Positions 24,907 to 33,856 of a DNA stretch of 64,000 nucleotides are shown here, in pieces. The notes under the pieces are model-generated. The model was given only the letters and a program-made list of their open reading frames with translations. It ran no database searches and was not told where the DNA came from. The DNA comes from Trebonia sp964581815 (GTDB lineage Bacteria > Actinomycetota > Actinomycetes > Streptosporangiales > Streptosporangiaceae). Every line of letters starts with the position of its first letter. The stretch's first letter is position 1. A program made the translations under genes and the position numbers. The stretch covers positions 1 to 64,000 of the forward strand of contig CAZORE010000014.1 of the NCBI GenBank assembly GCA_964581815.1. The letters run 5' to 3'.

Positions 24907-26529
24907 ATGCCCACGCATGAGGTCACCAACCAGCCGCCGCCGCTGGCCGGCTATGACGCGTCGGACGATCCGGCCCTGTTCGACGCCCTCGCGGTCTTCG
25001 GCACCCGGGCGGACCTGGCCCGGGTCGGCGAGATCGGCCGCCTAGCCGGGGCCGCGCACGCGCAGGAGCAGGGCAGGCTCGCCAACGAGAACCCGCCGAA
25101 GCTCGCCGCGTTCGACCGTTACGGCCACCGGGTCGACGAGGTGGAGTTCCACCCGGCGTGGCATGACCTGATGACGACCGCGATCGGCCACGGCCTGCAC
25201 GCGGCCCCGTGGCGGGACCAGCGGCCAGGCGCGCACCTGGGGCGCGCCGCCGGGCTCTACGTCTGGGGCCACGCCGAGGCCGGCCATCTCTGCCCGGTGT
25301 CCATGACCTACGCGATCGTCCCCGCGCTGCGCCACGCCCCGGACCTGGCGGCCCAGTACGAGCCGCTGCTCGCGGCGCCGGCCTACGACCCGGGCAGGCG
25401 GCCGCCGGCCGCCAAGCGCGGCCTGACCGCTGGCATGTCGATGACGGAGAAGCAGGGCGGCTCCGACGTCCGCGCCAACACCACGACGGCGACCGCCGCG
25501 GGGGACGGGACGTACCGCATTACCGGCCACAAGTGGTTCACGTCCGCGCCAATGGGCGACCTGTTCATGGTGCTTGCCCAGACGCCGTCCGGCCCGACCT
25601 GCTTCCTGCTGCCCGCGGTCCGGCCCGACGGCACCCGCAACGCGATGCACCTGCAGCGGCTCAAGGACAAGCTGGGCAACCGGTCGAACGCCTCCGCCGA
25701 GGTCGAGTACGACAACGCGACGGCCTGGCTGGTCGGCGAGGAGGGCCGCGGCGTGCGCACCATCCTCGACATGGTCAACGCGACCCGGCTTGACTGCGTG
25801 CTCGCCGCCGCGACCGGCCTTCGCCTCGGCGTCATCCACGCGGCGCACCACGCGAATTACCGCGCGGCGTTCGGCCGGAAGCTGCGTGACCAGGCGCTGA
25901 TGGCCAACGTCCTGGCCGACCTGGCCATCGAGTCCGAGGCCGCCACCATGGTCGCCATGCGGCTGGCCGCCGCGGCCGACCGCGCGGCGGGCGGCGACCT
26001 GGCCGAGCAGGCGTTCCGGCGGCTGGCCCTGGCCGCCGTCAAGTACCACGTCTGCAAGCTGGCGCCCGCGCACGCCGCCGAGGCACTGGAATGCCTGGGC
26101 GGCAACGGGTACGTCGAGGAGTCCGGGATGCCCCGGCTGTACCGCGAGGCGCCGCTGCAGTCGATCTGGGAGGGCTCGGGCAACGTCGCCGCGCTCGACG
26201 CGCTGCGCGCGCTCACCCGCCAGCCCGAGACGGCCGAGGCCTTCTTCGCCGAGCTCGACCAGGCGCAGGGCGCCGACCGCCGCCTGGATGACGCGGTAGC
26301 CCGTCTGCGCAAGGACGCCGCCGACCCCTCCGAGCACGCCGCCCGCCGCCTCGCCGAGTCCCTCGCGGTCACCCTGCAGGCGTCCCTGCTCATCCGGCAC
26401 GGCCATCCCGCCGTCGCCGACGCCTTCACCGCCACCCGCCTGGCCGACGGCGGCGGCCGCGCCTACGGCACCCTCCCCGCGGGCACCCCCACCGAGTCCA
26501 TCGTCCCCCGGGCGACCCCGGCGATTTAG
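24907..26529 (+). CDS. aidB: AidB-like acyl-CoA dehydrogenase
   Basis: A 540-residue acyl-CoA-dehydrogenase-fold protein of the AidB (adaptive alkylation response) branch. Features are the AidB-type N-terminus (NQPPPL, then DEVEFHPAWHDLM), the FAD-binding GMSMTEKQGGSDVRANTT, KWFTSAPMGDLFMVLAQ and the C-terminal CLGGNGYVEESGMPRLYREAP with QSIWEGSGNV. AidB binds DNA and FAD and is linked to protection from alkylating agents; its enzymatic substrate is unsettled. The 3' end overlaps the convergent membrane protein gene by four bases. Confidence 0.92.
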   Translation: MPTHEVTNQPPPLAGYDASDDPALFDALAVFGTRADLARVGEIGRLAGAAHAQEQGRLANENPPKLAAFDRYGHRVDEVEFHPAWHDLMTTAIGHGLHAAPWRDQRPGAHLGRAAGLYVWGHAEAGHLCPVSMTYAIVPALRHAPDLAAQYEPLLAAPAYDPGRRPPAAKRGLTAGMSMTEKQGGSDVRANTTTATAAGDGTYRITGHKWFTSAPMGDLFMVLAQTPSGPTCFLLPAVRPDGTRNAMHLQRLKDKLGNRSNASAEVEYDNATAWLVGEEGRGVRTILDMVNATRLDCVLAAATGLRLGVIHAAHHANYRAAFGRKLRDQALMANVLADLAIESEAATMVAMRLAAAADRAAGGDLAEQAFRRLALAAVKYHVCKLAPAHAAEALECLGGNGYVEESGMPRLYREAPLQSIWEGSGNVAALDALRALTRQPETAEAFFAELDQAQGADRRLDDAVARLRKDAADPSEHAARRLAESLAVTLQASLLIRHGHPAVADAFTATRLADGGGRAYGTLPAGTPTESIVPRATPAI

Positions 26530-27017
26530 CCCAAGCGGCCAGCCACGACGACAGGGATACCCGTTAACCGGGGAGCCTGGGGGGTGCACTCCTGGAAGGC
26601 GGCTATCGCTCCGGCGGCGCCGGCGACCGCCGCGCCGGCCGCGGACGCGGCCACCAGCCACCGGGTAAACCGCGGCAGCCGCGGCCACGCCGCCACCGTC
26701 ACCGCCACGTCCAGGGCGTCGGACAGCGCCCCGGCGGCGAACCACGCGCCAGCCGACGAAGGGTCGGCGGACGATTTCCGTACCGCGACGAGCGCGCCCA
26801 GGCCGAGAGCCAGGTCACGCGCGCCAAGCGCCCGCCCGAACACCTGAGCGCCGAGCTCGTCGGCCGACGAGCCCACCCACGGCCTGGCCGGCCCAGCGGG
26901 CCAGGCCAGCGCGGCCGCGCCAAGCCCCACCCGCCCGGCCGCCACCGCCGTGGCGGCGTAACGGAAAAGCGGACGAACACCCGGCCCACCGGGCAGCCTG
27001 CCCCTGACATCAACCAT
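26526..27017 (-). CDS. Small membrane protein (DUF4267-like)
   Basis: A 163-residue protein with about four Gly/Ala-rich hydrophobic segments and the block FGRALGARDLALGLGALVA, resembling the DUF4267 family of small integral membrane proteins. The ATG at 27017 was chosen because it opens directly on the conserved part; longer versions only add low-complexity residues. The gene lies convergent to aidB with overlapping stop codons. Confidence 0.7.
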   Translation of the reverse strand: MVDVRGRLPGGPGVRPLFRYAATAVAAGRVGLGAAALAWPAGPARPWVGSSADELGAQVFGRALGARDLALGLGALVAVRKSSADPSSAGAWFAAGALSDALDVAVTVAAWPRLPRFTRWLVAASAAGAAVAGAAGAIAAFQECTPQAPRLTGIPVVVAGRLG

Positions 27018-27074
27018 GAGGCCATTCTCGCCCCTTGTCGCGACCGGAGGCGCCTGACGGTAGTCGGACCATGA

Positions 27075-27123
27075 GAAGACCGGGGCAGCCGGCGACCCCG
27101 ATGGTCCGGCTGCCCCGGTCTTC
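27075..27123 (-). terminator. Perfect 18-bp hairpin downstream of the GH3 gene
   Basis: GAAGACCGGGGCAGCCGG (27075-27092) is complementary to 27106-27123 over 18 bp with a 13-nt loop. It lies 22 nt beyond the stop codon of the last gene of the sugar-uptake operon. Confidence 0.8.
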
Positions 27124-27144
27124 GCTCGCGGGGCGGGTGCGGAG

Positions 27145-28698
27145 TCAGTGCAGGCCGAGCGCCTCCGCGACGGCCTGGGCGCAGGCACGGGACGCGCCGT
27201 AGCTGGCCAGGTACGACGTTCCTGGCGGCGGCGTCCAGGCGGGCACGCCCATCTCGACCAGGACCGTGTCGGGGCGGACCTTGACCAGCTCGCCGATGAG
27301 CGGCAGCACGCCGCGCGCGTCCCGCACCGCGAGCACCAGGGACCGGCCCGCGGCCGCCGTGAGTATGGCCGCCGCCGCGGAGTTAGTCCGCACTGTGTTA
27401 GCCAGCACCGTGTTAGCCAGCACTGGGCCGTCGCCCGCCGCCACGTCGACCCGGAGCACGTCGGCCCACGGCTCGAAGCCCCAGGGGAACCGCCCGGCGG
27501 CGATGTTCTCCTCCGGCTCGACCTCGACCACGAGCGGGTCGGTGAGCGGCCCTGGGACCGGACCTGAGCCGCGCAGCGCGCGCCGCGCGGCGACCAGCCC
27601 GATGCCGTCGCCCGCGCCGACCGCGCCGTCGGCCGGGATGCCCGACGCGCCGCGGCCGGCGGCGAGCCGGGCCCGCAGCCCGGCGACCCGGGCGGCGGCC
27701 TCCTCGAGCCGCTGCGCGGAGAGCCTGCCCGACGTCACCGCGTCGGCGAGCGCGGAGCGCACACCGTGGTACATCGCCTCGTCGGTGTCCCGCCCGAGGC
27801 AGAGCAGGTCGGTGCCGGCGATCACGGCGAGCACCGCGGCCTCGGGGATGCCGAAGGCGGCGCTGGCGGCCTTCATCTCCAGCGCGTCGCAGATGACCAC
27901 GCCGTCGAAGCCGAGCTCGCCGCGGAGCAGGCCGGTGATGGCGGCGGGCGACAGCGTCGCGGGCAGCTCCCCGGTCAGCTCGGGCACCCGCAGGTGCCCG
28001 GGCATCATGGCGAGCGACGCGGCCCCGATGGCCGCGACGAACGGCGGCAGGTCGCGGGCGCGCAGGTCCTGCATCGTCCCGGCCACGGTGGCGAGCTCAT
28101 GGTGGCTGTCGCCCGCCGTGCTGCCGTGCCCGGGGAAGTGCTTGGCGCAGGCGGCGACGCCGGCCGACTGCAGGCCGGCCACCGCGGCGGCGACGTGCCG
28201 CGCGACGAGGGCGGGGTCGGAGCCGAACGACCGGGTGCCGACCACCAGGCTCCCGTCCGGTGCCAGCACGTCGGCGCAGGGCGCGAGGTTGGTGTTGATG
28301 CCGAGCCGCGCCAGGTCGGTGCCGATCGCCGCGTAGACGGACCTGGTGAGCGCCACGTCGTCCACCGCGCCGAGCGCGGCGTTGCCCGGGTAGGGCGAAC
28401 CTGACGTGTACGTCACCCGCGTGACGTCGCCGCCCTCCTCGTCGATGGCGATGACCGGCTCGGCCCCCGTCTCCCCGTGTTTGGCCGCGTCCCGCAGGGT
28501 CGCGGTCAGCGAGGCGGTGTCCCCGGTCATGTTCGAGCCGAAGAAGGTGACGCCGGCCAGCCCGCGGTCAAGCGCCCGCAGCAGCCAAGGGGGAGGGGTC
28601 GTGCCGAAGAACGGCGGGATGAGGATCGCGTCGGCGAGTGCGGCGAGCGAGGGGTCGATATCTGGTTCCAGTGGCTCCAGGGAATCCAGAGCCGTCAT
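27145..28698 (-). CDS. Glycoside hydrolase family 3 (beta-N-acetylhexosaminidase-like)
   Basis: A 517-residue GH3 enzyme. It has the NagZ-type motif AKHFPGHGSTAGDSHHE (Lys186-His187, with Asp197/His199 of the His-Asp dyad used by GH3 N-acetylglucosaminidases) and the catalytic nucleophile Asp271 in ICDALEMKA. It probably releases N-acetylglucosamine from chito- or muro-oligosaccharides. No signal peptide is visible, so it acts inside the cell. Its start overlaps the permease stop (ATGA); the order binding protein, permease, permease, GH3 recalls the dasABCD arrangement of Streptomyces. Confidence 0.9.
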   Translation of the reverse strand: MTALDSLEPLEPDIDPSLAALADAILIPPFFGTTPPPWLLRALDRGLAGVTFFGSNMTGDTASLTATLRDAAKHGETGAEPVIAIDEEGGDVTRVTYTSGSPYPGNAALGAVDDVALTRSVYAAIGTDLARLGINTNLAPCADVLAPDGSLVVGTRSFGSDPALVARHVAAAVAGLQSAGVAACAKHFPGHGSTAGDSHHELATVAGTMQDLRARDLPPFVAAIGAASLAMMPGHLRVPELTGELPATLSPAAITGLLRGELGFDGVVICDALEMKAASAAFGIPEAAVLAVIAGTDLLCLGRDTDEAMYHGVRSALADAVTSGRLSAQRLEEAAARVAGLRARLAAGRGASGIPADGAVGAGDGIGLVAARRALRGSGPVPGPLTDPLVVEVEPEENIAAGRFPWGFEPWADVLRVDVAAGDGPVLANTVLANTVRTNSAAAAILTAAAGRSLVLAVRDARGVLPLIGELVKVRPDTVLVEMGVPAWTPPPGTSYLASYGASRACAQAVAEALGLH

Positions 28699-29636
28699 CC
28701 CTTCACCGCGCCCGCGACCAGGCCGCTGGCGAGGCGCCGCTGGGTGATGAGGAAGAACGCGAGGACAGGGATGGTGAAGAGGGTGGAGGATGCCATGATC
28801 GCGCCCCAGTCGGTGGAATTCTGGCCGTAGAAGTACTGCACATACAACGGCAGGGTGAACTTAGCGGTATCGGTGCCGAGGAAGGTCAGCGCGAACACGA
28901 ACTCGTTGTAGGCGAAGATGAACGCGAACACGCTGGTGGTGACGAGCCCGGGGGACACCATCGGCAGCAGGATGCGCCAGAAGCGCGTCCAGGCCCCGGC
29001 CCCGTCGATCGCCGCCGCTTCCTCGAGCTCCTTCGGCACGGTCGCCGCGAAGTTGCGCAGCATCCAGATCGTGACCGGCAGGGCGAACGCGGTGTAGACG
29101 GCGATCAGCCCGACGAGGCTGTCGAGCAGGTTGAGCTTGCGGAAGTCGATGAACAGCGAGACGACGAGCGCCTGCTGCGGCAGCAGCTGCACGATCAGCA
29201 GCATGATCAGGTAGGTGGTGCGGAACCTGAACTTGAACCGCCCGAGCGCGATCGCGGCGAGCAGCCCGACGAGCGACGACACCGCGACCGCGACGATCGT
29301 GATGAAGAGGCTGTTCTTGAGGAAGTTCCAGTACGACAGCCCGATCACCGAACCGCTGAAGACGGTGCGGAAGTTCGCCAGCGTCGGGTGCAGCGGTATC
29401 GGGTGCGGCGTCAGCGAGTACATCTCGCTGGCTGGCTTGAACGCCGTGGAGATCATCCACAGCACGGGAAACAGTGCGAACAGGGCGACGAGCAACCCGG
29501 CCAGGTTCAGTGCGGCCTTGCGCGACCCGCGGCGCAGGCGTCGGCCACCGCGACCGGAAACCGCACGGCTAGAAACAGCACGGCCAGACACGGCTCTGGC
29601 CGGCGCAGTGCTACCTGGCAGAGGGACGGACGTCAT
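28695..29636 (-). CDS. Carbohydrate ABC transporter permease (MalG family)
   Basis: A 313-residue inner-membrane permease with six TM helices after a long cytoplasmic N-terminus rich in Arg/Ser/Gly. The EAA loop reads EEAAAIDGAGAWTRFWRILL, the docking site for the ATPase. The gene overlaps the upstream permease gene by four bases and the downstream GH3 gene by four. The ATPase is absent from the operon; a shared MsiK-type ATPase elsewhere is expected. Confidence 0.94.
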   Translation of the reverse strand: MTSVPLPGSTAPARAVSGRAVSSRAVSGRGGRRLRRGSRKAALNLAGLLVALFALFPVLWMISTAFKPASEMYSLTPHPIPLHPTLANFRTVFSGSVIGLSYWNFLKNSLFITIVAVAVSSLVGLLAAIALGRFKFRFRTTYLIMLLIVQLLPQQALVVSLFIDFRKLNLLDSLVGLIAVYTAFALPVTIWMLRNFAATVPKELEEAAAIDGAGAWTRFWRILLPMVSPGLVTTSVFAFIFAYNEFVFALTFLGTDTAKFTLPLYVQYFYGQNSTDWGAIMASSTLFTIPVLAFFLITQRRLASGLVAGAVKG

Positions 29637-30694
29637 GCGAGTGACCCTTGCTTGATGGCGGCACGGACGTACCCGACCGTGACGATGAGCAGGATGATCG
29701 TGAGGACGAACGCGGCCGCGGAGGCGAGGCCGTAGTGCGGCGGCTGGGTGAACGCCTGCGAGTACTCATAGAGCCCCAGGTTGTACTCGTCCCGGTTCCC
29801 GAGGTCACCGGTGACGATGTACGCCTGGGTGAACATGCCGAAGTCCCAGATCGTCGACAGCAGCGCCAGCACCAGGAACACCGGGCGCAGGATCGGGAAC
29901 GTCACCCGCCAGAAGGTCCGCCACGGACCCGCGCCGTCCACCCGCGCCGCCTCGAGCAGCTCGGACGGCAGCGTGCGAAGCCCGGCGAGCACGGTGACCG
30001 CGATGAACGGGAAGCCGGTCCAGACCAGCATCACGGTCAGCACGGTGTAGGCGGGCAGCGTGGCGTTCGTCCAGGAGAAGCCGGCCCAGTGCGCCCCGCC
30101 GCCCAGCCAGGACGGGAGCTTGGCCAGCGCCCAGTCGACGACGCCGCCGTCCGGGTCGACGAGCCAGACGAAGATCACGCTGGCGGACACGGCCGGCGTC
30201 GCCCAGGCGAGCAGCGCGGACACGGACACGAACGTGCGCATCTTCGGCCCGAGCCGCACGAGCAGCAGCCCGACGAGCGTCCCGACGATCAGCGTGAGCG
30301 GCACCACGACCAGCGCGAAGTACACGCTCGTCTTCAGCGACTTCCAGAACTCCGGGTCGTGCAGGATCTGGCTGTAGTTCGAGAACCCGACCCACTGGGC
30401 GGGCAGGACGCCACTGATCTGCATCAGCCCGTAGTTCTGGAAGGAGAACAGCCCGACCTGGATGGCTGGCCACAGGATCAGCAGGCCGATGACCGCGGTC
30501 GCGGGCAGCAGCAGCAGGTACGGGCTCACTCCCCGCTTCTTGATCCAGATCCCGAGGCGCTGCCGGAATGACAAGCGGTAAGCGGACGATACCGAACGGC
30601 CGGCTGTGTTACGTGAGCCGTCCGGCTCGTGCCCGTGAGGGGTGGAGCCGGCCGGGGAGGGGCTCCCCGGCCGGCTCTGCGAAGAGGTCACCAT
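29633..30694 (-). CDS. Carbohydrate ABC transporter permease (MalF/UgpA family)
   Basis: A 353-residue permease with a 45-residue disordered N-terminus, then six TM helices. The EAA loop is LLEAARVDGAGPWRTFWRVT. Together with the MalG-like partner it forms the membrane channel for the sugar-binding protein encoded just upstream (18-nt spacing). Confidence 0.94.
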   Translation of the reverse strand: MVTSSQSRPGSPSPAGSTPHGHEPDGSRNTAGRSVSSAYRLSFRQRLGIWIKKRGVSPYLLLLPATAVIGLLILWPAIQVGLFSFQNYGLMQISGVLPAQWVGFSNYSQILHDPEFWKSLKTSVYFALVVVPLTLIVGTLVGLLLVRLGPKMRTFVSVSALLAWATPAVSASVIFVWLVDPDGGVVDWALAKLPSWLGGGAHWAGFSWTNATLPAYTVLTVMLVWTGFPFIAVTVLAGLRTLPSELLEAARVDGAGPWRTFWRVTFPILRPVFLVLALLSTIWDFGMFTQAYIVTGDLGNRDEYNLGLYEYSQAFTQPPHYGLASAAAFVLTIILLIVTVGYVRAAIKQGSLA

Positions 30695-30712
30695 AGGAAG
30701 GTACGGCTAGCT

Positions 30713-32104
30713 TCAGCTGCCGGTGTTGAGCACGCTTGCCAGCTGGGTGTTGGCGGCCGCCACCGTGGAGTCGAACGGCGCCCCTTGCATCAGCTGCTTG
30801 AGCATGGTCGGGATGATGTTGAGCTTGCCGTTGTCGGCAGTGGGCCAGTTCTTGGCGTTGAGCGGAGCGGTCTGCCCGTTCAGCGCCGCCTTGGCGAAGC
30901 CCGCGTTGAACGCGCCGCCGGCGGCTTCGCTCGCGGTGATCTGCGCGGAGTAAGGCGAGAAGAAGCCGGACAGCGTGGCGAAGCTGGTGGAGTTGGTCGG
31001 GTTGTCCATGACCGAGATCAGGTCCCAGGCCGCCGTCTGGTTCGGGCTGGTCTTGAAGACCGCGAGGTCGGACCCGCCGGCGAAGACCGGGGCCGGGTCC
31101 GGCCCGTTCTCGCTCGGGATCGGGAAGGAAGCGATGTTGGCCAGGTCCACCGAGTTCTTCGGCAGCGTCGCCTTCGCCCACGATCCGTCGATGTACATGT
31201 CGAGCTTGCCGAGGCCGAAGTCCTCGTTCGGGCCGCCGGAGGTCGCCCCGGCGACTCCGAGCTCGGTCTCGCCGAGGTACTTGGACGCGGAGACCTTGGC
31301 GGTGGTGTAGAGGCCGACGTAGTACTTGATGGCGGCCTCGGTCTTCGGGGCGGTCAGGTTACCGGTCCACTTGCCGCTGGAGTCCTGGGTGGCGATCTGG
31401 CCGCCGGCGCCCCAGATGAAGCTGGCGAACGCGTTGGTGTCGTTGGTGATCGCGTCGAAGCCCGTGGTGCCGGGGTAGGCCGCCTGCAGCTTCACCGCGT
31501 CGGCCTGCAGCTCCGCCCAGGTCGTGGGGGTGGAGGTGATGCCGGCCTTCTTGAACTGGTCGGTGCGGTACCACACGGCGCGCACGCCGCCGAACCACGG
31601 CACGGCGTAGGTGGTGCCGTCCTGGGTGTCGTTGGCCAGCATGCCCTTGACCAGGCCACCGGTGCCGGACCAGGAGCTCAGCTCGCTGTTGAGCGAGGAG
31701 AGGATGCCGCTGGCGGCCTCGGTAGGCGTGTCGGTGTTACCGAGCTCGGTGATGTCGGGGATGTTCTTGCCGGACGACAGCGCGGTGTTCCAGTCCGTGG
31801 TGCGGTCGCCCCACGGGATCCACTTCACGACGACCTGCGTCTTGGCGTACTGCGGGAACTGCTGGTGGAACTGCGCCTCGACGCCGTTCATCCAGGTGAC
31901 CTGGGCCGGGACGGAGCCGCCCATCCGCCAGACGGTGAGCGTCGAGGGGGCCGACGACGTGCTGCCTGCCGTGCTGCTTGCGGTGCTGCCCGTCGAGCCA
32001 GTCGAGCTGCTGGACCCGCCTGAGCTACAGCCGGCGATTGCCAGCGCCGCCGCGGCGGCGCCCGCGACCGCGCCGAGCGCGGCCGATCTCTTCCTGAGTC
32101 CCAC
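30713..32104 (-). CDS. Sugar-binding lipoprotein of the ABC transporter
   Basis: A 463-residue extracellular solute-binding protein of the MalE-like family. The signal peptide ends ALAIAGCSSGG (lipobox Cys), followed by a Ser/Gly/Thr spacer. The fold is visible from LTVWRMGGSVP, KWIPWGDR, YAVPWFGGVRAVWYRTD and YIDGSWAKATLP. Start choice: AAGGAG lies eight bases before GTG 32104 but directly abuts GTG 32113, so the former is preferred. The ligand is unknown; the linked GH3 enzyme suggests amino-sugar oligosaccharides. Confidence 0.93.
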   Translation of the reverse strand: MGLRKRSAALGAVAGAAAAALAIAGCSSGGSSSSTGSTGSTASSTAGSTSSAPSTLTVWRMGGSVPAQVTWMNGVEAQFHQQFPQYAKTQVVVKWIPWGDRTTDWNTALSSGKNIPDITELGNTDTPTEAASGILSSLNSELSSWSGTGGLVKGMLANDTQDGTTYAVPWFGGVRAVWYRTDQFKKAGITSTPTTWAELQADAVKLQAAYPGTTGFDAITNDTNAFASFIWGAGGQIATQDSSGKWTGNLTAPKTEAAIKYYVGLYTTAKVSASKYLGETELGVAGATSGGPNEDFGLGKLDMYIDGSWAKATLPKNSVDLANIASFPIPSENGPDPAPVFAGGSDLAVFKTSPNQTAAWDLISVMDNPTNSTSFATLSGFFSPYSAQITASEAAGGAFNAGFAKAALNGQTAPLNAKNWPTADNGKLNIIPTMLKQLMQGAPFDSTVAAANTQLASVLNTGS

Positions 32105-32176
32105 TACTGGCACTCCTTCTGCGAGGGTGAACTCTTGCGGTCAGACTTTGGTGTGACCGATGAACAGAAACTAACT

Positions 32177-32187
32177 GGAAACTTTCC
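32177..32187. promoter_or_regulatory. Palindrome in the sugar-operon promoter, possible ROK operator
   Basis: GGAAACTTTCC is symmetrical around its central base and lies in an AT-rich stretch that probably contains the -10 region (TATAAGATAG on the plus strand) of the binding-protein gene. Confidence 0.35.
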
Positions 32188-32294
32188 TATAAGATAGACC
32201 TGTTGCCAGAACTTAACAAAGGCCGCCCAACTTGTGGCCGGCCCTGACCCGTGGTATCTCGTCGGAGGGGAAACGCTCATGCTGCTGTTTTCGC

Positions 32295-32418
32295 CCGGGG
32301 GGGCGACCCCCCGGACGAGTGCTCCAATCTTGCCGTTGCCCGATGGTTTGATCCGTGTGGGCGGGCCAAGATTGGAGTACTCGACCCCCCGGTGTCCGCG
32401 GGGTACGGGGGGTGACTC
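32295..32418. repeat. G/C-tract and hairpin element, copy C
   Basis: CCGGGGGGGCGACCCCCCGG (32295-32314) is followed by a 16-bp inverted repeat with one mismatch (32317-32332 and 32367-32382) whose loop contains CCCGATGG, then ACCCCCCGGTGTCC and GGTACGGGGGGT. The same submotifs recur at 41061-41141 and 53643-53733. Located in the divergent interval between the sugar operon and the ROK gene. Confidence 0.75.
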
Positions 32419-32511
32419 GGCCGATCGAACGTGCGGTTCTGGCGAGATGTACACTTATATCAATTTTTGTCCGAGTTTGGCGGTTGGATGGGTAACACGG
32501 GGGTCGGACCG

Positions 32512-33774
32512 ATGACCGTACATCTCGGTGAGAGCGGGCCCGATGGCAGGGCTGATGGCAGGGCCAGCGCTGGCGGGCAGCGGCAGAAGCCGGGCACGCC
32601 GAGCCTGCTGCGCGAGCTGAACGACCGGGCCGCGCTTGAGCTGCTGCTCGCCGACGGGCCGCTCACCCGGGCGCAGCTGTCCGAGCGCACCGGCGTGTCC
32701 AAGGTCACCGTCTCCCAGATGCTCGCCAGGCTGGAGGAACGCGGCCTGGTGATGATCGCGGGGGAGCAGGCGGGCGGCCGCGGCCCCAACGCCGCCCTGT
32801 ACGCCGTCATCCCGTCAAGCGCCTACGTGGCCGGCCTTTACGTGGAGCAGGACCTGGTCAGCGCGGCCGTCGCGGACGTGACCGGGCGCCGGGTCGCGGA
32901 CGTCAGCGTGGACCCCAACGGCGCTGACGACCCGGTGGGCATGGTCCGGGATGCCATCGGCCGGGCCTGCCAGAGCGCCGGCATCGGCTTCTCCGCGCTG
33001 TCGGCCGTCGTGCTCGGCATCCCCGGCGTGCTCGACCCGCGGACCGGCGCGCCGCGGCTCGCCGTGAACCTCCCCACCTGGCACGAGGGCGTGCTCGACG
33101 CGCTGCGCGAGATGCTGCACACCCCGGTGGTGATCGAGAACGACGTGAACCTCGCCGCGATGGCCGAGCGCGCCGACGGCGTCGCGGCCGGGATCGACGA
33201 CTTCGCGTTCATCTGGCTCGGCACCGGCCTCGGCCTCGCCACGGTCATCGACGGCCGGGTACGCCGGGGCGTCGGCGGCGCCGCGGGCGAGATCGGCTGG
33301 ATGCCGGTGCACGGCGCGCCCCTGCCGGCGGGCAACGAGCACCCGGGCAAGGCCGGGCTGCAGGCCCTGGCGGGCGGCCTCGCGGTGCACACGCTGGCCG
33401 CCGAGCACGGCTTCGGCGGGGTGACGCCGGCCGACGCGGTGGCCGCCGCGGTCGCCGACCTGGCCCGCGACCCCCAGGCGCCGGCCGCGACGGCGTTCCT
33501 CGACGACCTCGCGCACCGCGTGGCCATCGGTGTCGCCGCGGTCTGCTCCGTCCTTGACCCCGGCCTCGTCGTCCTCGGCGGCACGGTTGGCGAGGCCGGC
33601 GCCGGCGAGCTCGCCGGCCGCGTGGCGGCCGAGGTCCCCCGGCTGTGCCTGGCCCGCCCCGCCGTGCGGCCCACCTCCGTCCCCGGCGAGCCGGTTCTCC
33701 GCGGCGCGATGCAGGCGGCCCTCGCCCAGGCGCGGGCCGCCCTCTTCACCTCGCTCGGCTCCGCCGCCGACTAA
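32512..33774 (+). CDS. ROK-family transcriptional regulator
   Basis: A 420-residue NagC/Mlc-type repressor. An N-terminal winged helix (LLLADGPLTRAQLSERTGVS, VTVSQMLARLEERGLV) is followed by a ROK sugar-kinase-like domain with GIPGVLDPRTG, IENDVNLAAMAER and WLGTGLGLATVIDG. The CxCGxxGC zinc motif of classic ROK proteins is not present. ATG 32512 is preferred because GGGGGT lies just before it; ATG 32488 is possible. Divergence from the sugar operon suggests it represses that operon until a phosphorylated or free amino sugar binds. Confidence 0.92.
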   Translation: MTVHLGESGPDGRADGRASAGGQRQKPGTPSLLRELNDRAALELLLADGPLTRAQLSERTGVSKVTVSQMLARLEERGLVMIAGEQAGGRGPNAALYAVIPSSAYVAGLYVEQDLVSAAVADVTGRRVADVSVDPNGADDPVGMVRDAIGRACQSAGIGFSALSAVVLGIPGVLDPRTGAPRLAVNLPTWHEGVLDALREMLHTPVVIENDVNLAAMAERADGVAAGIDDFAFIWLGTGLGLATVIDGRVRRGVGGAAGEIGWMPVHGAPLPAGNEHPGKAGLQALAGGLAVHTLAAEHGFGGVTPADAVAAAVADLARDPQAPAATAFLDDLAHRVAIGVAAVCSVLDPGLVVLGGTVGEAGAGELAGRVAAEVPRLCLARPAVRPTSVPGEPVLRGAMQAALAQARAALFTSLGSAAD

Positions 33775-33792
33775 CCAGCGGCGGAAATGACC

Positions 33793-33826
33793 GTGCCGCC
33801 GGCCTCTAGCGTGAGGCCGGCGGCAC
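33793..33826. terminator. Bidirectional 13-bp hairpin between ROK and HtrA genes
   Basis: GTGCCGCCGGCCT (33793-33805) pairs perfectly with AGGCCGGCGGCAC (33814-33826). It serves the convergent ROK and protease genes. Confidence 0.75.
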
Positions 33827-33856
33827 CGGTGCTGCCGTACAGGGGCGGGGGAGTGG

